A DNA stretch of 64,000 nt from Notolepis coatsorum (Eukaryota > Chordata > Actinopteri > Aulopiformes > Paralepididae). This document shows, piece after piece, positions 48,506 through 59,178 of the stretch. The position numbers were made by a program, and so were the translations under genes. Each line of letters starts with the position of its first letter. Positions within the stretch are counted from its first letter, which is position 1. Under the pieces are notes generated by a model. The model did no database searches, was not told the origin of the DNA, and was given only the letters and a program-made list of their open reading frames with translations. Location: positions 103,038,924 to 103,102,923 of the forward strand of contig OZ020598.1 in assembly GCA_963971535.1 (NCBI GenBank), in the 5' to 3' direction.

Positions 48506-48938
48506 TGTGTGTCTGTGTGTGTGTGCGTCTGCGTACAGACGTATGTGTATTGTATGTGTGTATTGTGTCACAGGGAATGTGTGTGTGTGTGTGTGTGTCG
48601 GTGTGTATGTCTGTGTGTGTGTGTGTGTGTGTCTGTGTGACTGTGTGTGTCTGTGTGTCTGTGTGTGTGTGCTGTGTCTGTGTGTGTGTGCTGTGTATGT
48701 GTGTGTCCGTGTGTCTGTGTGTGTGTGCTGTGTCTGTGTGTGTGTGCTGTGTATGTATGAAAGAGAGAAAAGAACAAGATATGAAAGCGATACGATGTAC
48801 GAGATTACAAGCACACAACGTGCCGTACTGAAATGTCCATCTGTCCAAGTTGTTTTAAGAACGTCAGCCAGACCGTCTTTCAGCACTGCTAGTTGACCTA
48901 TATTAAACTAGTCCACCCCATACACATTTTCCACAACA
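48092..48938 (-). mobile_element. 3' LTR of an endogenous retrovirus (minus strand)
   Basis: 847 bp, TGTTGTGG...CCACAACA. It is almost identical to 54193-55039; visible differences are a 2-bp indel (near 48231), a C/T change (near 48350) and (GT)n lengths. TSD ATAG at 48088-48091 and 55040-55043. On the minus strand AATAAA lies at about 48150-48160. Confidence 0.92.
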
Positions 48939-49950
48939 TTCCCCCATTTGGGGCTATCCCTAGTCCCACCCAAATCATATAACCAAGAAAATGTGAACGT
49001 CTAACTAAACGAGAAACCATATTTATATAATAAAAGTTTAAATGGCTGATCTAAACAAGAAACCTAGCCATATAATAAATTTTAAATGTCTAACTAAACA
49101 AGAAACCTTACTTCATTCACTGGACCCCTAACGGACCAACAAAGGCTGACTACCGTTCTCACAATAAACACAAAACCGCTCAAAACAAGAGTAATAATAA
49201 AACATCAAAAAAAAATACCCCAATTTATAATCCTAACCTGACAGACAAATCCCCCCAACCTCCACCGCTTACCAAATGAGCCACAGTTCCGGCCGGAAAC
49301 CGCGACTCTCATCAGGGAAAGGAGAAGTTGACCGTCAGAACTAAACATAGAACATCCCTCCCAAAAAAAATGACATTGTCTCTTCCATAACATTGAGTCC
49401 CAGTGTCCATCGCTCAGCCCCCCTTCCATGCCCACGCCATAGTCTCCTCACCGTATTGCCAAAAGTCACATTTTGCCAATACAGCAACCACCACGCCACA
49501 CCTCCAGTCCCCGTAGAAGCGTGTCCCCATACCTGGACGGGAGGCGCTGGTCCCGACCTCACCACGTGTCCCCCCATCTTCGACGGGAGGTGCCCATCTT
49601 GCCCACTGCGTTAGCCCCCCCCTTTGTCCCTCCAGTCCCCAGAACCGATCCCCAGACCACTTCTTCTCAATGCTTCCTCAGGCTCAGAACCGACACTCTG
49701 CCGATGCCCCTTCCCATTCCGGTTTGACCAGGACCACAAGTAAAATAAACAAAAAATTATAAAAAAATAAAAAACAATGCAATGATTTTCAATGGTTGCA
49801 ATCTCTATGCCGAAGGATCATTAGAAAATCAGACTAAAATTCCAAGTTAAAGGAATAAACCAACAAAACTGCACTCAGACCATCCCCCGTCACTCTTAAA
49901 GGAAAGAACCAACAAAAAGAAAATGTCCCTACCTCACCATACCCCTAATC
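48939..49950 (-). other. Provirus region between env and 3' LTR
   Basis: On the minus strand, GCCCCAAATGGGGGAA lies directly before the LTR and is the polypurine tract. The rest is A-rich on the plus strand and shows no accessory gene. Confidence 0.6.
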
Positions 49951-51987
49951 CTATATCCCCTCGTCTCCCTCTAAGGCAGCATAAAGCTGAGGGCATGGCC
50001 CGATTTGTGGCTCAATCTCTTTCTGTCCCACCATCAGCATTTGGCTCGTTACGTGTGAAGTTACCAGCCTACCCAAGAGAGGCATACCACAACAGAAAAG
50101 GAGAACCAATATCAACCCTGCCACCCCAATGGATATCCCCGTCTGCATCACTATGCTTCCCCACTGTCCCAATCTTTCCAACACCCCACTCCCCCACCAT
50201 TCTTCATTCCGGCCAGAATTCCCCCTCAACTCCTCCCTCAAATCCTTCAGCTTAGCCATGGCCTCGGAGAACTTTCCCCCTGGCCCCACATTCGTCGGAA
50301 TGAATGTGCAGCAGTACTGTCCAAACATGGAACAGACTCCACCCTTCTCCGCCATTAACCAGTTCAGAGCCTGTCTATTCTGCCACGCCACCGTACTGGT
50401 CGCGTGCATCTGGTCCCCCATTGCATCCAACGCCTCCTCGGTGTAGTTGAGATACCGCTGCTGATTGTAAAACAAATAGTTGATCCACCCGGTGTTCTTA
50501 TTGACCGATATCCATGGCAGAATAGACTCAAACCCTGCCGCAATCTCATTCTTAGCCATGAACTCGGCTGGAATGCCCCTTGGCTGTCCTATGCTGTCCA
50601 GATACACCCTTGGGTCTGCCTTGTAGCTACGCTTCGTTCGAGAGATAGGAGACTCAGAAGGTCCTTCCGTCACTGATAATGGTAGGACCACCATTGGCAT
50701 GATCGCCTGAACCCGGGCACATCTACCTGACCAATCTAAAGGAAGTGTATTCCTCAACCTCCTACCGCCGCAGAGCCAGTATTGGTCCGCCAGTGCCATA
50801 TCCTGGACATGAAAAGGGCAAGCTACAGGCCGTGGGTTGGTATCCACTCCCTTTAACACGACCCCGTGTCCACACTTTCCTTCTTTCGTGCAGTTAGTCG
50901 TGATGCTCCAAATAGTAGTGCACCGCCCCTCTGCCACCTCCCCTACATCCCGGGTCCCCTCCTTTTGCAAGCACTCGAAATCCTTGGTCAGCCATAGTTT
51001 GACACCTCTGGGTATTGGCAACCCCGTCGCTACCCCCTGCACACGTACATCCAATTTCCTACAACGTTCCCGCATAGTGACATCCTTGAAATCCGTGACG
51101 TTTCCTGCCGCCTTAAAACGACTAGAGCCGAGAAACCCCAAACACTCTGCCTCGCACCAAGGGCGACTATTATGGGGCCCCTCCCATGCCTCTGCGTCCC
51201 TGTCACACTGAGCCCAACTGAACTTCGTGCCCTTCACCAGCAGCCTATCCGGACGTGCCTTGGAGCAGACATAACAATCCTCTATCTGATTCTGCGCGCT
51301 CGTGTACTGGACCCACTTAAACCACTCATTCCCTAAAGCCGCCCTATACATCGGGTCAGCCTCCGGGTCTTCCTCGTCATAGTCATAGTCGCCCCCATCT
51401 TGTTCCCCGGAAGGAAGCAAACCCCTCAACCTGGCCCAGAGTGAGCCCACTGAGTCCCTCAACGTTCCGGCTGTCCTCTGGAACATATCCTGTCCCCCCA
51501 CCTCTTCCGACTCAGTGTCCTTGACCTCCCTTTTTCCCCTCACCCCTGTCCCCTGTGATTGGTTCGGGACAGGCTCAACCCTCCTATCTACCCCCACAAC
51601 CCGATCCTCGTTAGTATAATGGTAAGTATCCCCGCCTGTAACGGGGGAATGGTCAAAATCAAAAACATGCCCTTGCGGTCCTACGGGAAACACCCCTTTT
51701 GGTTGTAGTCTTATCTTCTCCCCCCCTTCCTCGATGGAGGGAAGAGGGGGCGCCTGATTCTGAGCCTGGTCATGAAAGCCTGCTGGTACTTGAGCCTGAG
51801 CGGGACCCCGTGGGACTCCTACCCACTCAAACCCGTCATCCTCAAGGACGTGTCGACCGTGACGGTTCTCAATGACGTCGTTGTGCCCGGCCGACCGTCC
51901 GCACACTGCTGCCAACATCTGCGGGAGCATCAGCAGGCACTGCACCTTCCAGTTGCCGTCTCGGACCCTCCATGTCGGGTTCTGCAT
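49951..51987 (-). CDS. env: Endogenous retroviral envelope glycoprotein, open frame
   Basis: A 678-codon uninterrupted frame. In order: a hydrophobic segment near residues 15-30 that may be a signal peptide; a surface subunit with many cysteines and NxS/T sites (NVT, NCT); a furin-type RTKR site at 450-453; a transmembrane subunit with a CX6CC motif at 552-560, as in gammaretrovirus-type Env; a membrane span at about 612-640; and a cytoplasmic tail of about 37 residues. The start overlaps the integrase frame by 119 bp, as in many simple retroviruses. Described as an old genomic copy; expression and function are unknown. Confidence 0.82.
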   Translation of the reverse strand: MQNPTWRVRDGNWKVQCLLMLPQMLAAVCGRSAGHNDVIENRHGRHVLEDDGFEWVGVPRGPAQAQVPAGFHDQAQNQAPPLPSIEEGGEKIRLQPKGVFPVGPQGHVFDFDHSPVTGGDTYHYTNEDRVVGVDRRVEPVPNQSQGTGVRGKREVKDTESEEVGGQDMFQRTAGTLRDSVGSLWARLRGLLPSGEQDGGDYDYDEEDPEADPMYRAALGNEWFKWVQYTSAQNQIEDCYVCSKARPDRLLVKGTKFSWAQCDRDAEAWEGPHNSRPWCEAECLGFLGSSRFKAAGNVTDFKDVTMRERCRKLDVRVQGVATGLPIPRGVKLWLTKDFECLQKEGTRDVGEVAEGRCTTIWSITTNCTKEGKCGHGVVLKGVDTNPRPVACPFHVQDMALADQYWLCGGRRLRNTLPLDWSGRCARVQAIMPMVVLPLSVTEGPSESPISRTKRSYKADPRVYLDSIGQPRGIPAEFMAKNEIAAGFESILPWISVNKNTGWINYLFYNQQRYLNYTEEALDAMGDQMHATSTVAWQNRQALNWLMAEKGGVCSMFGQYCCTFIPTNVGPGGKFSEAMAKLKDLREELRGNSGRNEEWWGSGVLERLGQWGSIVMQTGISIGVAGLILVLLFCCGMPLLGRLVTSHVTSQMLMVGQKEIEPQIGPCPQLYAALEGDEGI

Positions 51988-52375
51988 AACTGCGATCGAT
52001 TGTATCCCCCAAGAGATCGCCGCTGGCCTTTATGCAGTGATTGAAGTGGAACCAGGTCGCTGATCCTTTGACTTGGACTGCCGTTCCAGTCGATCGGATC
52101 ACCTCGTACGGGCCCTCTCTCCGGGGTGATGACCACTTTCTCTTGTGGACCTTTACGAAGACCAAGTCCCCAGGGATCAGTCTCGGTTTGGTGGCTTCCT
52201 TCTCCGCCTCCCTCACCCCCTTTCTCTCCTTTCTCTGCTCCTGTCGAAACACAGCTTCATGTATTTTAGTCACTTGCTGAAGATATTTTTTCAGATCTTG
52301 ATCAAAAATATCTAATGCCGGGCCCCTAGCCAGGTGTCTAAATGGCGGTGCTGGCATGCTGCGGCCTGTAAGCAT
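51869..52375 (-). pseudogene. pol: Retroviral integrase C-terminal fragment
   Basis: 168 codons including the C-terminal GPY/F-type domain (PGDLVFVKVHKRKW then GPY at residues 88-90). The catalytic core, RT, RNase H and protease are absent upstream, where tandem repeats begin at about 52411. It is the only recognisable remnant of pol. Confidence 0.75.
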
Positions 52376-52410
52376 TTCATGCGGTGTTAGCTGTGTTTGG
52401 CGGTTTACGC

Positions 52411-52625
52411 TGCTCTACCCCAGGACACAGTTAACCTAGATCTACTACTACTCTACCCCAGGACACAGTTAACCTAGATCTACCACTACTCTACCCCAGG
52501 ACACAGTTAACCTAGATCTACTACTACTCTACCCCAGGACTACCACTACTCTACCCCAGGACACAGTTAACCTAGATCTACTACTACTCTACCCCAGGAC
52601 ACAGTTAACCTAGATCTACCACTAC
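52411..52625. repeat. 38-bp tandem repeat at the truncated pol edge
   Basis: Five to six copies of CTCTACCCCAGGACACAGTT plus AACCTAGATCTACTACTA; one copy lacks 16 bp. Confidence 0.9.
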
Positions 52626-52627
52626 AA

Positions 52628-52661
52628 CGCTACTACAACTCGGTGTGTGTGTATGTGTGTG

Positions 52662-52704
<43 letters not shown>

Positions 52705-53162
52705 CGGTGTGTGTGTCTGTGTGTGTGTGTGTATGTGTGTATGTCGGTGTGTGTGTGTGTGACTGTGTGTGTGTGTGTGTGTGTGTGACTGTGTGTGTGT
52801 GCGTACTGTGTGTGTGTGCGTCACAACCCGCTGTCTACCGGGACACAGGAATGTGTGTGTGCGTGTGTGTGTCGGTGTGTGTGTGTCGGTGTGTGTGTGT
52901 GTTTGTGTGTGATTGTGTGTGTGTGTGTGTGTGACTGTGTGTGTCTTTGTGTGACTGTGTGTGTGTGTGTCTGTGTGTGTGTCGGTGTGTGTGTGTGTTT
53001 GTGTGTGATTGTGTGTGTGTGTGTGTGTGACTGTGTGTGTCTTTGTGTGACTGTGTGTGTGTGTGTGTGTGACTGTGTGTGTGTGCGTCCCAACCCGCTG
53101 TCTACCGGGACACAGGAATGTGTGTGTGTGTGTGTGTGTCGGTATGTGTGTGTGTGTGTGTG

Positions 53163-53206
<44 letters not shown>

Positions 53207-53230
53207 TGTGTGTGGTGACTGTGTGTGTGT

Positions 53231-53267
<37 letters not shown>

Positions 53268-53401
53268 TGTGTGTGTGTGTGTGTGACTGTGTGTGTGTGC
53301 GTGTGTGTGACTGTGTGTGTGTGTGTGTGTGGTTGTGTGTGTGTGTGTGTGTGTGTGACTGTGTGTGTGTGTGTGTGTGTGTATGTGTGTGTGACTGACT
53401 G

Positions 53402-53436
<35 letters not shown>

Positions 53437-53440
53437 CTAC
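52628..53440. repeat. (GT)n tract with a repeated non-GT island
   Basis: About 800 bp of TG repeats. An island around CCGCTGTCTACCGGGACAC occurs twice (about 52825-52850 and 53092-53118), so the region expanded by segment duplication. Confidence 0.95.
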
Positions 53441-53527
53441 CACCAGGGGTCAGCAAACCCAAGAGAGAAATAGATGTGATGAGTCTGTATGCTACACCTT
53501 GGCCCACCAACAGGGGTCAGCAAACCC

Positions 53528-53608
<81 letters not shown>

Positions 53609-53674
53609 CTCTTGGCTCAACGCCCAGACCTGCTGGCTCTACGCCCAGAATGAGTTATCTTCTACAGATGTACG

Positions 53675-53726
<52 letters not shown>

Positions 53727-53792
53727 CTCTTGGCTCAACGCCCAGACCTGCTGGCTCTACGCCCAGAATGAGTTATCTTCTACAGATGTACG

Positions 53793-53834
<42 letters not shown>

Positions 53835-53835
53835 T
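53441..53835. repeat. (AG)n tracts and a tandem segment of about 116 bp
   Basis: AG runs at 53530-53601, 53684-53719 and 53800-53832 alternate with a block starting GCTATCTCTCTTGGCTCAAC, present twice. A shorter GGGGTCAGCAAACCCA word also recurs (53447 and 53514). Confidence 0.93.
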
Positions 53836-54192
53836 CGTAAAGAAATCAGGGAAAGGGGTCGGGGAGAGGTTTGAAGAGATGGAGAAAAATTTGACCAGAG
53901 GTCGAAAACATGCAATTAAAATTGATTAGTGGCGCACTTATAGCCCGTTAAAAGAGGAATCGCCCCAGTGTAAACACCTCACCACTCGTGTTCGTCTTAG
54001 CCGTCCATCCAGAAACCAGTTCACACAGCCAGCTCACTTTTTCCTCCCGCAGAAACTCTGACGGATATTTATAATAACAAGCCCAACGCTTACCTTTTTT
54101 GTCGACAACCGGCAGAATGTTTACGGGAGATTCCAGGAACTGGCCGTATGAAAAGGCCCGGTGGAGCGATCTACAGGTCAAGGGTCACCAAA
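53836..54192 (-). other. Provirus 5' leader with primer-binding site
   Basis: Directly inside the 5' LTR the minus strand reads TTTGGTGACCCTTGACC, a plausible primer-binding site starting TGGTGACCC as used with tRNA-Trp-type primers, though the match is imperfect. A 77-codon open frame (53948-54181) is not recognisable as gag. Confidence 0.5.
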
Positions 54193-54569
54193 TGTTGTGG
54201 CTGATGGTTGTTTAACACAGCAGGAGACGATATTTCCAATTGTAACAAGTAGGTAATTTATTTAGAAAAAGAAGTTCTTAACAGCAAAAGCTATGGATCG
54301 AGCAGAGGATCACCACAGCTTGAACAAAAAACACTCTAACTCCCAATCCCTCTGCTTGTCCCCTAAATCCCCTCTCAGTCCTGCCCCCCCATGACAGATA
54401 TGATGACGTATCATATCATGTCAGATCTGACATGACGTACATTAAGATGATATGTAGATTTAACATCGGAGAGAGATAAGAACATTAAGAACATGAAGAG
54501 AGATAAACAAGATATGATGTACACACACGATATGATGTAAAACATTAAGAACATTGAAGAGAGAGTGAG

Positions 54570-54606
<37 letters not shown>

Positions 54607-55039
54607 TGTGTGTCTGTGTGTGTGTGCGTCTGCGTACAGACGTATGTGTATTGTATGTGTGTATTGTGTCACAGGGAATGTGTGTGTGTGTGTGTGTGTC
54701 GGTGTGTATGTCTGTGTGTGTGTGTGTGTGTGTCTGTGTGACTGTGTGTGTCTGTGTGTCTGTGTGTGTGTGCTGTGTCTGTGTGTGTGTGCTGTGTATG
54801 TGTGTGTCCGTGTGTCTGTGTGTGTGTGCTGTGTCTGTGTGTGTGTGCTGTGTATGTATGAAAGAGAGAAAAGAACAAGATATGAAAGCGATACGATGTA
54901 CGAGATTACAAGCACACAACGTGCCGTACTGAAATGTCCATCTGTCCAAGTTGTTTTAAGAACGTCAGCCAGACCGTCTTTCAGCACTGCTAGTTGACCT
55001 ATATTAAACTAGTCCACCCCATACACATTTTCCACAACA
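54193..55039 (-). mobile_element. 5' LTR of the endogenous retrovirus (minus strand)
   Basis: Pair of 48092-48938. Flanked outside by the ATAG duplication within (GATA)n. High LTR identity indicates a recent insertion. Confidence 0.92.
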
Positions 55040-56036
<997 letters not shown>

Positions 56037-56048
56037 AGAAAAACAAAC

Positions 56049-56250
56049 CTGTGCAAGTCTTAATTCTTTATTTTTGTCACGGATCATTGGCCAGAACTTA
56101 GTTTGACCATATTTCCAGCCGAGACATGCTCTACGGATAGCAGTCAGGCTGAGATGAATACCCAAATCGTCTTCGATGCACTTCTGGATTTGCCGTGCAA
56201 CCATGCAATTGCGGGCCTTCGTCAGGTTGTCAATGGCGACCAGGACATTG
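56049..56250 (-). CDS. Tc1/mariner-like transposase, exon 2
   Basis: 202 bp between acceptor CTTTCCATAG and donor CAG|GTTTGT. Encodes the second half of the DNA-binding region and linker: AIDNLTKARN, QIQKCIEDDLGIHLS, TAIRRACLGWKYGQ. It joins exon 1 through a split GA|C codon and exon 3 in phase 0. Confidence 0.8.
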
Positions 56251-56538
56251 CTATGGAAAGGGAAGAGAAAGAAAGTGGAAATTAATTAACTGAGAGGGGG
56301 GTTAAAATATATATATTGTAAGAGTATATTTATGAGACAGTATATTTATTTTGTACAAGAATGTGAAACTTCCTATCACGTTTGAATAATGCTGTAACGT
56401 TAAGTAAAAATGCATTTCAACTTAATTCCAGCTCAATATGGGTTTTGCAGGTTAATACTCTCTCGTAACGCACAACACAACACAGACCTGCTAATCTGTT
56501 AAATAAAGTTTTCATTCATTCATTCATTCTGTACTCAC
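56251..56538 (-). other. Intron 1 of the mariner-like gene, made of repeats
   Basis: Donor GTGAGT (complement of 56533-56538). A family-T tail in the opposite orientation begins within about 10 bp (56495-56530). The rest (about 56300-56495) matches 62824-63045, a dispersed sequence elsewhere in the window. Confidence 0.7.
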
Positions 56539-56723
56539 TCAGACAGTTTACGTGGAGCACGGCGTCGTTGTATTTTCAGTTTGTAATGCCATTCAATAGT
56601 GCCCGCAGTAACGCAGATTCCTAACGATGCAAGATGTTGCCTAATGCGTCTCGTAGATATGCCCTGGGATCGTAACTGACGCACATCTCGAGAATGTTGT
56701 TTGTTGATTTTAGTCATTTTCAC
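56539..56723 (-). CDS. Tc1/mariner-like transposase, exon 1 (HTH)
   Basis: 61 codons from ATG 56723: MKMTKINKQHSRDVRQL, SQGISTRRIRQHLASLG, a helix-turn-helix of the paired-like N-terminus of Tc1/mariner transposases. The three exons total 327 codons, the usual size for the family, with no internal stop. Upstream (56745-56765) the minus strand has TATATAAAGTG, a TATA-like box. Confidence 0.8.
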
Positions 56724-56858
56724 ACTGACAACTGAACACGGTGATACAACACTTTATATAGAGGCGGGTCCCTCTATAGCCCCCTCCCATACTTCCAGAC
56801 GCGTGTTGCTTAATGGCAGCGGAAGAGTGCAAGGGCGCTTCCGCATTCTTCGCCGCGC

Positions 56859-57130
56859 ATGCGCATGAGGTCCTCGCTTAGTTCAGACCACGCAATTCTG
56901 GTCACACAGTGGTTTGCAGCACATGAAAGGATGCTGGTGGAATATCTCCCTCCCTACTCCCCATTCCTGAATCCAACGAAAACATGGCAAAGCCATTTGA
57001 CTATCTTGTTCAAACAATGGTGTCAGGACTTTTCATTTTGATGACAGTGACACTTTCATTGACATGAATACTTGCTTTTGAGGAATGAATTATCCATTTT
57101 GAGCAAGTGACACGCTTCTGCAGGTTATCA
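56859..57130 (+). pseudogene. IS630/Tc1-type transposase fragment
   Basis: Translates in part to TQWFAAHERMLVEYLPPYSPFLNPT, the region around the final catalytic residue of a DDE_3-type transposase; the expected Glu is replaced and the frame ends soon after. The following AAGTGACACGCTTCTGCAGG sequence looks like the 3' flank of the same element. No TIRs were defined. Confidence 0.55.
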
Positions 57131-57790
57131 CCTAGGTTTTGCAGTTTGTACTAATTGTTTTGAGAAATGCACTAACAGTTATGAGAACTTTAATTCTGAT
57201 CAGAGAAATGCACCAAAGCAATTGAGAAAAACTGTAATCTCCAGAGAGAGAGGCTGAAAACCGCCAGTTCTTGCCCGACGGATGGGAGCCGAATCGGAAT
57301 CCCAGTTTTCTGATGAAGCCCCAAAACATGGAGGTCGCGATTACATGTTTCGGAACCAATGTGTAACTAGACAGTTACAATATAACATTTATATTAATTA
57401 ACCCAGTTAATGCCTTAAGAGAAAGAGTCTGGTGGTCAATTACTACGGAAATGTTGTGTCTTACTAATAATAACTAATTCCGCGGTCAATATAAGTCTCT
57501 GTGATACGAAATAACATAATAACGTTACGCTTTTCATAATCATTCAGAAGTGATGTACAGTGATATTAGAAGAAAGACAGTGTAAACAATATAATTAACT
57601 CTGAATATAATAATGACGAAAAATAAACAGGGTAGGGTATAGTGCACCTTGTTGTGTTGTGTTTGATTACACATTTTTAACTTCCTGGGGGGGGTTGGGT
57701 ATTTGCATCTCGTATTCATTCAGTCTGATTATTTTAAGTGTTCTTTTGTGTTTGTGTACCTGCATAAGCATAACAATAGCGTATGGATTG
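57131..57790. other. Unassigned sequence
   Basis: AT-rich, without a recognised gene. CATGTTTCGGAACC at 57344 resembles the insert at 6930 (ACATGTTTCGGAACATATG), hinting at a shared small repeat. Confidence 0.35.
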
Positions 57791-57797
57791 CAACCCA

Positions 57798-57865
57798 TTT
57801 CATGTCCATCATCATCACCATCATCATCACCATCATCATCATCATCATCATTGTTGTTGTTGTCG
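57798..57865. repeat. (CAT)n/(ATC)n and (TTG)n microsatellite
   Basis: ATCATCACC-type repeats followed by TTGTTGTTG. Confidence 0.9.
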
Positions 57866-57999
57866 CGTAAAACGGCCATACTTTTCTCTATTTCCTGGGG
57901 GGGGGGGGAGACACAGTGTTGACTTTACAAAGTAGGAGATAAGCACAGTTAGATGGTTTTGTGGAAAAGAATAAACTGCTGAGCGAAAGCTAAGATATT

Positions 58000-58130
58000 G
58001 TGTATGAAATGACAAAGCTAAAGAAATGGCTTGATGTAAATAAGCTATCACTGAATCTGAAAAAAACTAAATTTATGATTTTTGGCAATCGAAAACTAGA
58101 TGAAAATATTGTGAAAATTGTGATTTTAAT
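58000..58130 (+). pseudogene. LINE RT fragment
   Basis: Translates to MTKLKKWLDVNKLSLNLKKTKFMIFG, the conserved post-YxDD RT segment of LINE elements. It ends abruptly. Confidence 0.6.
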
Positions 58131-58246
58131 CCATACATATTATGAAAATGATTTATATAATAGGCGAAACATAGTATTGTGAACTATGTGAACTGAGTTA
58201 TGATAAGCCCATTTATATAAATCTATATATAATATACATATATATT

Positions 58247-58500
58247 TGGGATGTCCGATATTAAATTAAATTAAATAAAAAATAAAAATAAATCTTTACA
58301 TTTATTTAACCTTTATTTACCCAGGTAAGCAAGTAAGAACAAATTCTTATTTTATTTATTGTGAAAAGTATGCATAATGTTGTGTTTTGGGGGGGGGGGG
58401 GGGGGGGGGGACCCTGCATGTATCGGTTGATATCGGTATCGGAAATTAAGAGTTGGACAATATCGGTATATCGGTAAAAAAGCCAATATCGAACATCCCT
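58247..58500. mobile_element. hAT-like MITE with GGGATGTCCGATA ends
   Basis: Left GGGATGTCCGATA, right complement AGGGATGTTCGATATTGG. Internal CCCAGGTAAGCAAGTAAGAAC and a 20-G run. The flanks are AT-repeats, so the target duplication cannot be read. A related end (CGATATCGGTGCATCCCTA) lies at 63428-63450. Confidence 0.65.
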
Positions 58501-58743
58501 AATATATATATAAATAATATACATATTACGTTACCATTGACAATTAGCAGGCTCAATGTCAGGTCAATGTAACATAATAAGGAGACGGTAGCCAAAGTAA
58601 TCAACAAAGAATATTTAATTAATAATTACCATGGTTTTGAACAGCCCTTTGTTTGAAATGTTATGACTAAACCAGTCAAATGACAAATTTGATTCCAGAC
58701 AGTCAAAATAAAATAGTCAAAGCAGTTTACTGTTGAGTAAATA

Positions 58744-58850
58744 ATCTTTCTCTGGTCTGCATCCCCTTAACAATTGTATGTATTGAGCTGTACTGTACTG
58801 TACCCATTCTGCAATCTGTTAATAAAGTTTCCATTCATTCATTCAATAAA
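58744..58850 (+). repeat. Family-T 3' end
   Basis: CTTTCTCTGGTCTGCATCCC through AATAAAGTTTCCATTC and an ATTC tail, just upstream of the BEN-like gene. Confidence 0.85.
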
Positions 58851-58936
58851 CAATACACAAATTGAACATAGTTTTATTATTGTATAATCCCGTTGCTGTA
58901 TCCTGATTGGTTTATCACTAGAGGTGTTTCGTTCAC

Positions 58937-58964
58937 GCCCCCCCCCCCCCCCCCCCCCCCCCCA
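58937..58964. repeat. Poly(C) run
   Basis: About 27 C with one A near the end, 33 bp before the predicted start codon. Expect sequencing length errors. Confidence 0.95.
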
Positions 58965-58996
58965 CCAAAGCGATTGTGTCCTTTGATATAAAAGTT

Positions 58997-59085
58997 ATGT
59001 GTGAAATCTGTGGACCGGACAGTCGTGAGGAGGACAGAATGGCAACCTTTTACAGCACTAAACCATTGAAGGTATGTTTGTATTG

Positions 59086-59178
<93 letters not shown>

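Noticed and set aside
49923..52280. Plus-strand frames opposite env and integrase
   Set aside because: Shadow frames; motifs and overlap geometry clearly place the coding strand on minus.
52627..53874. Cys-Val and Thr-His repeat frames
   Set aside because: (GT)n and (AG)n microsatellites inside the deleted provirus.
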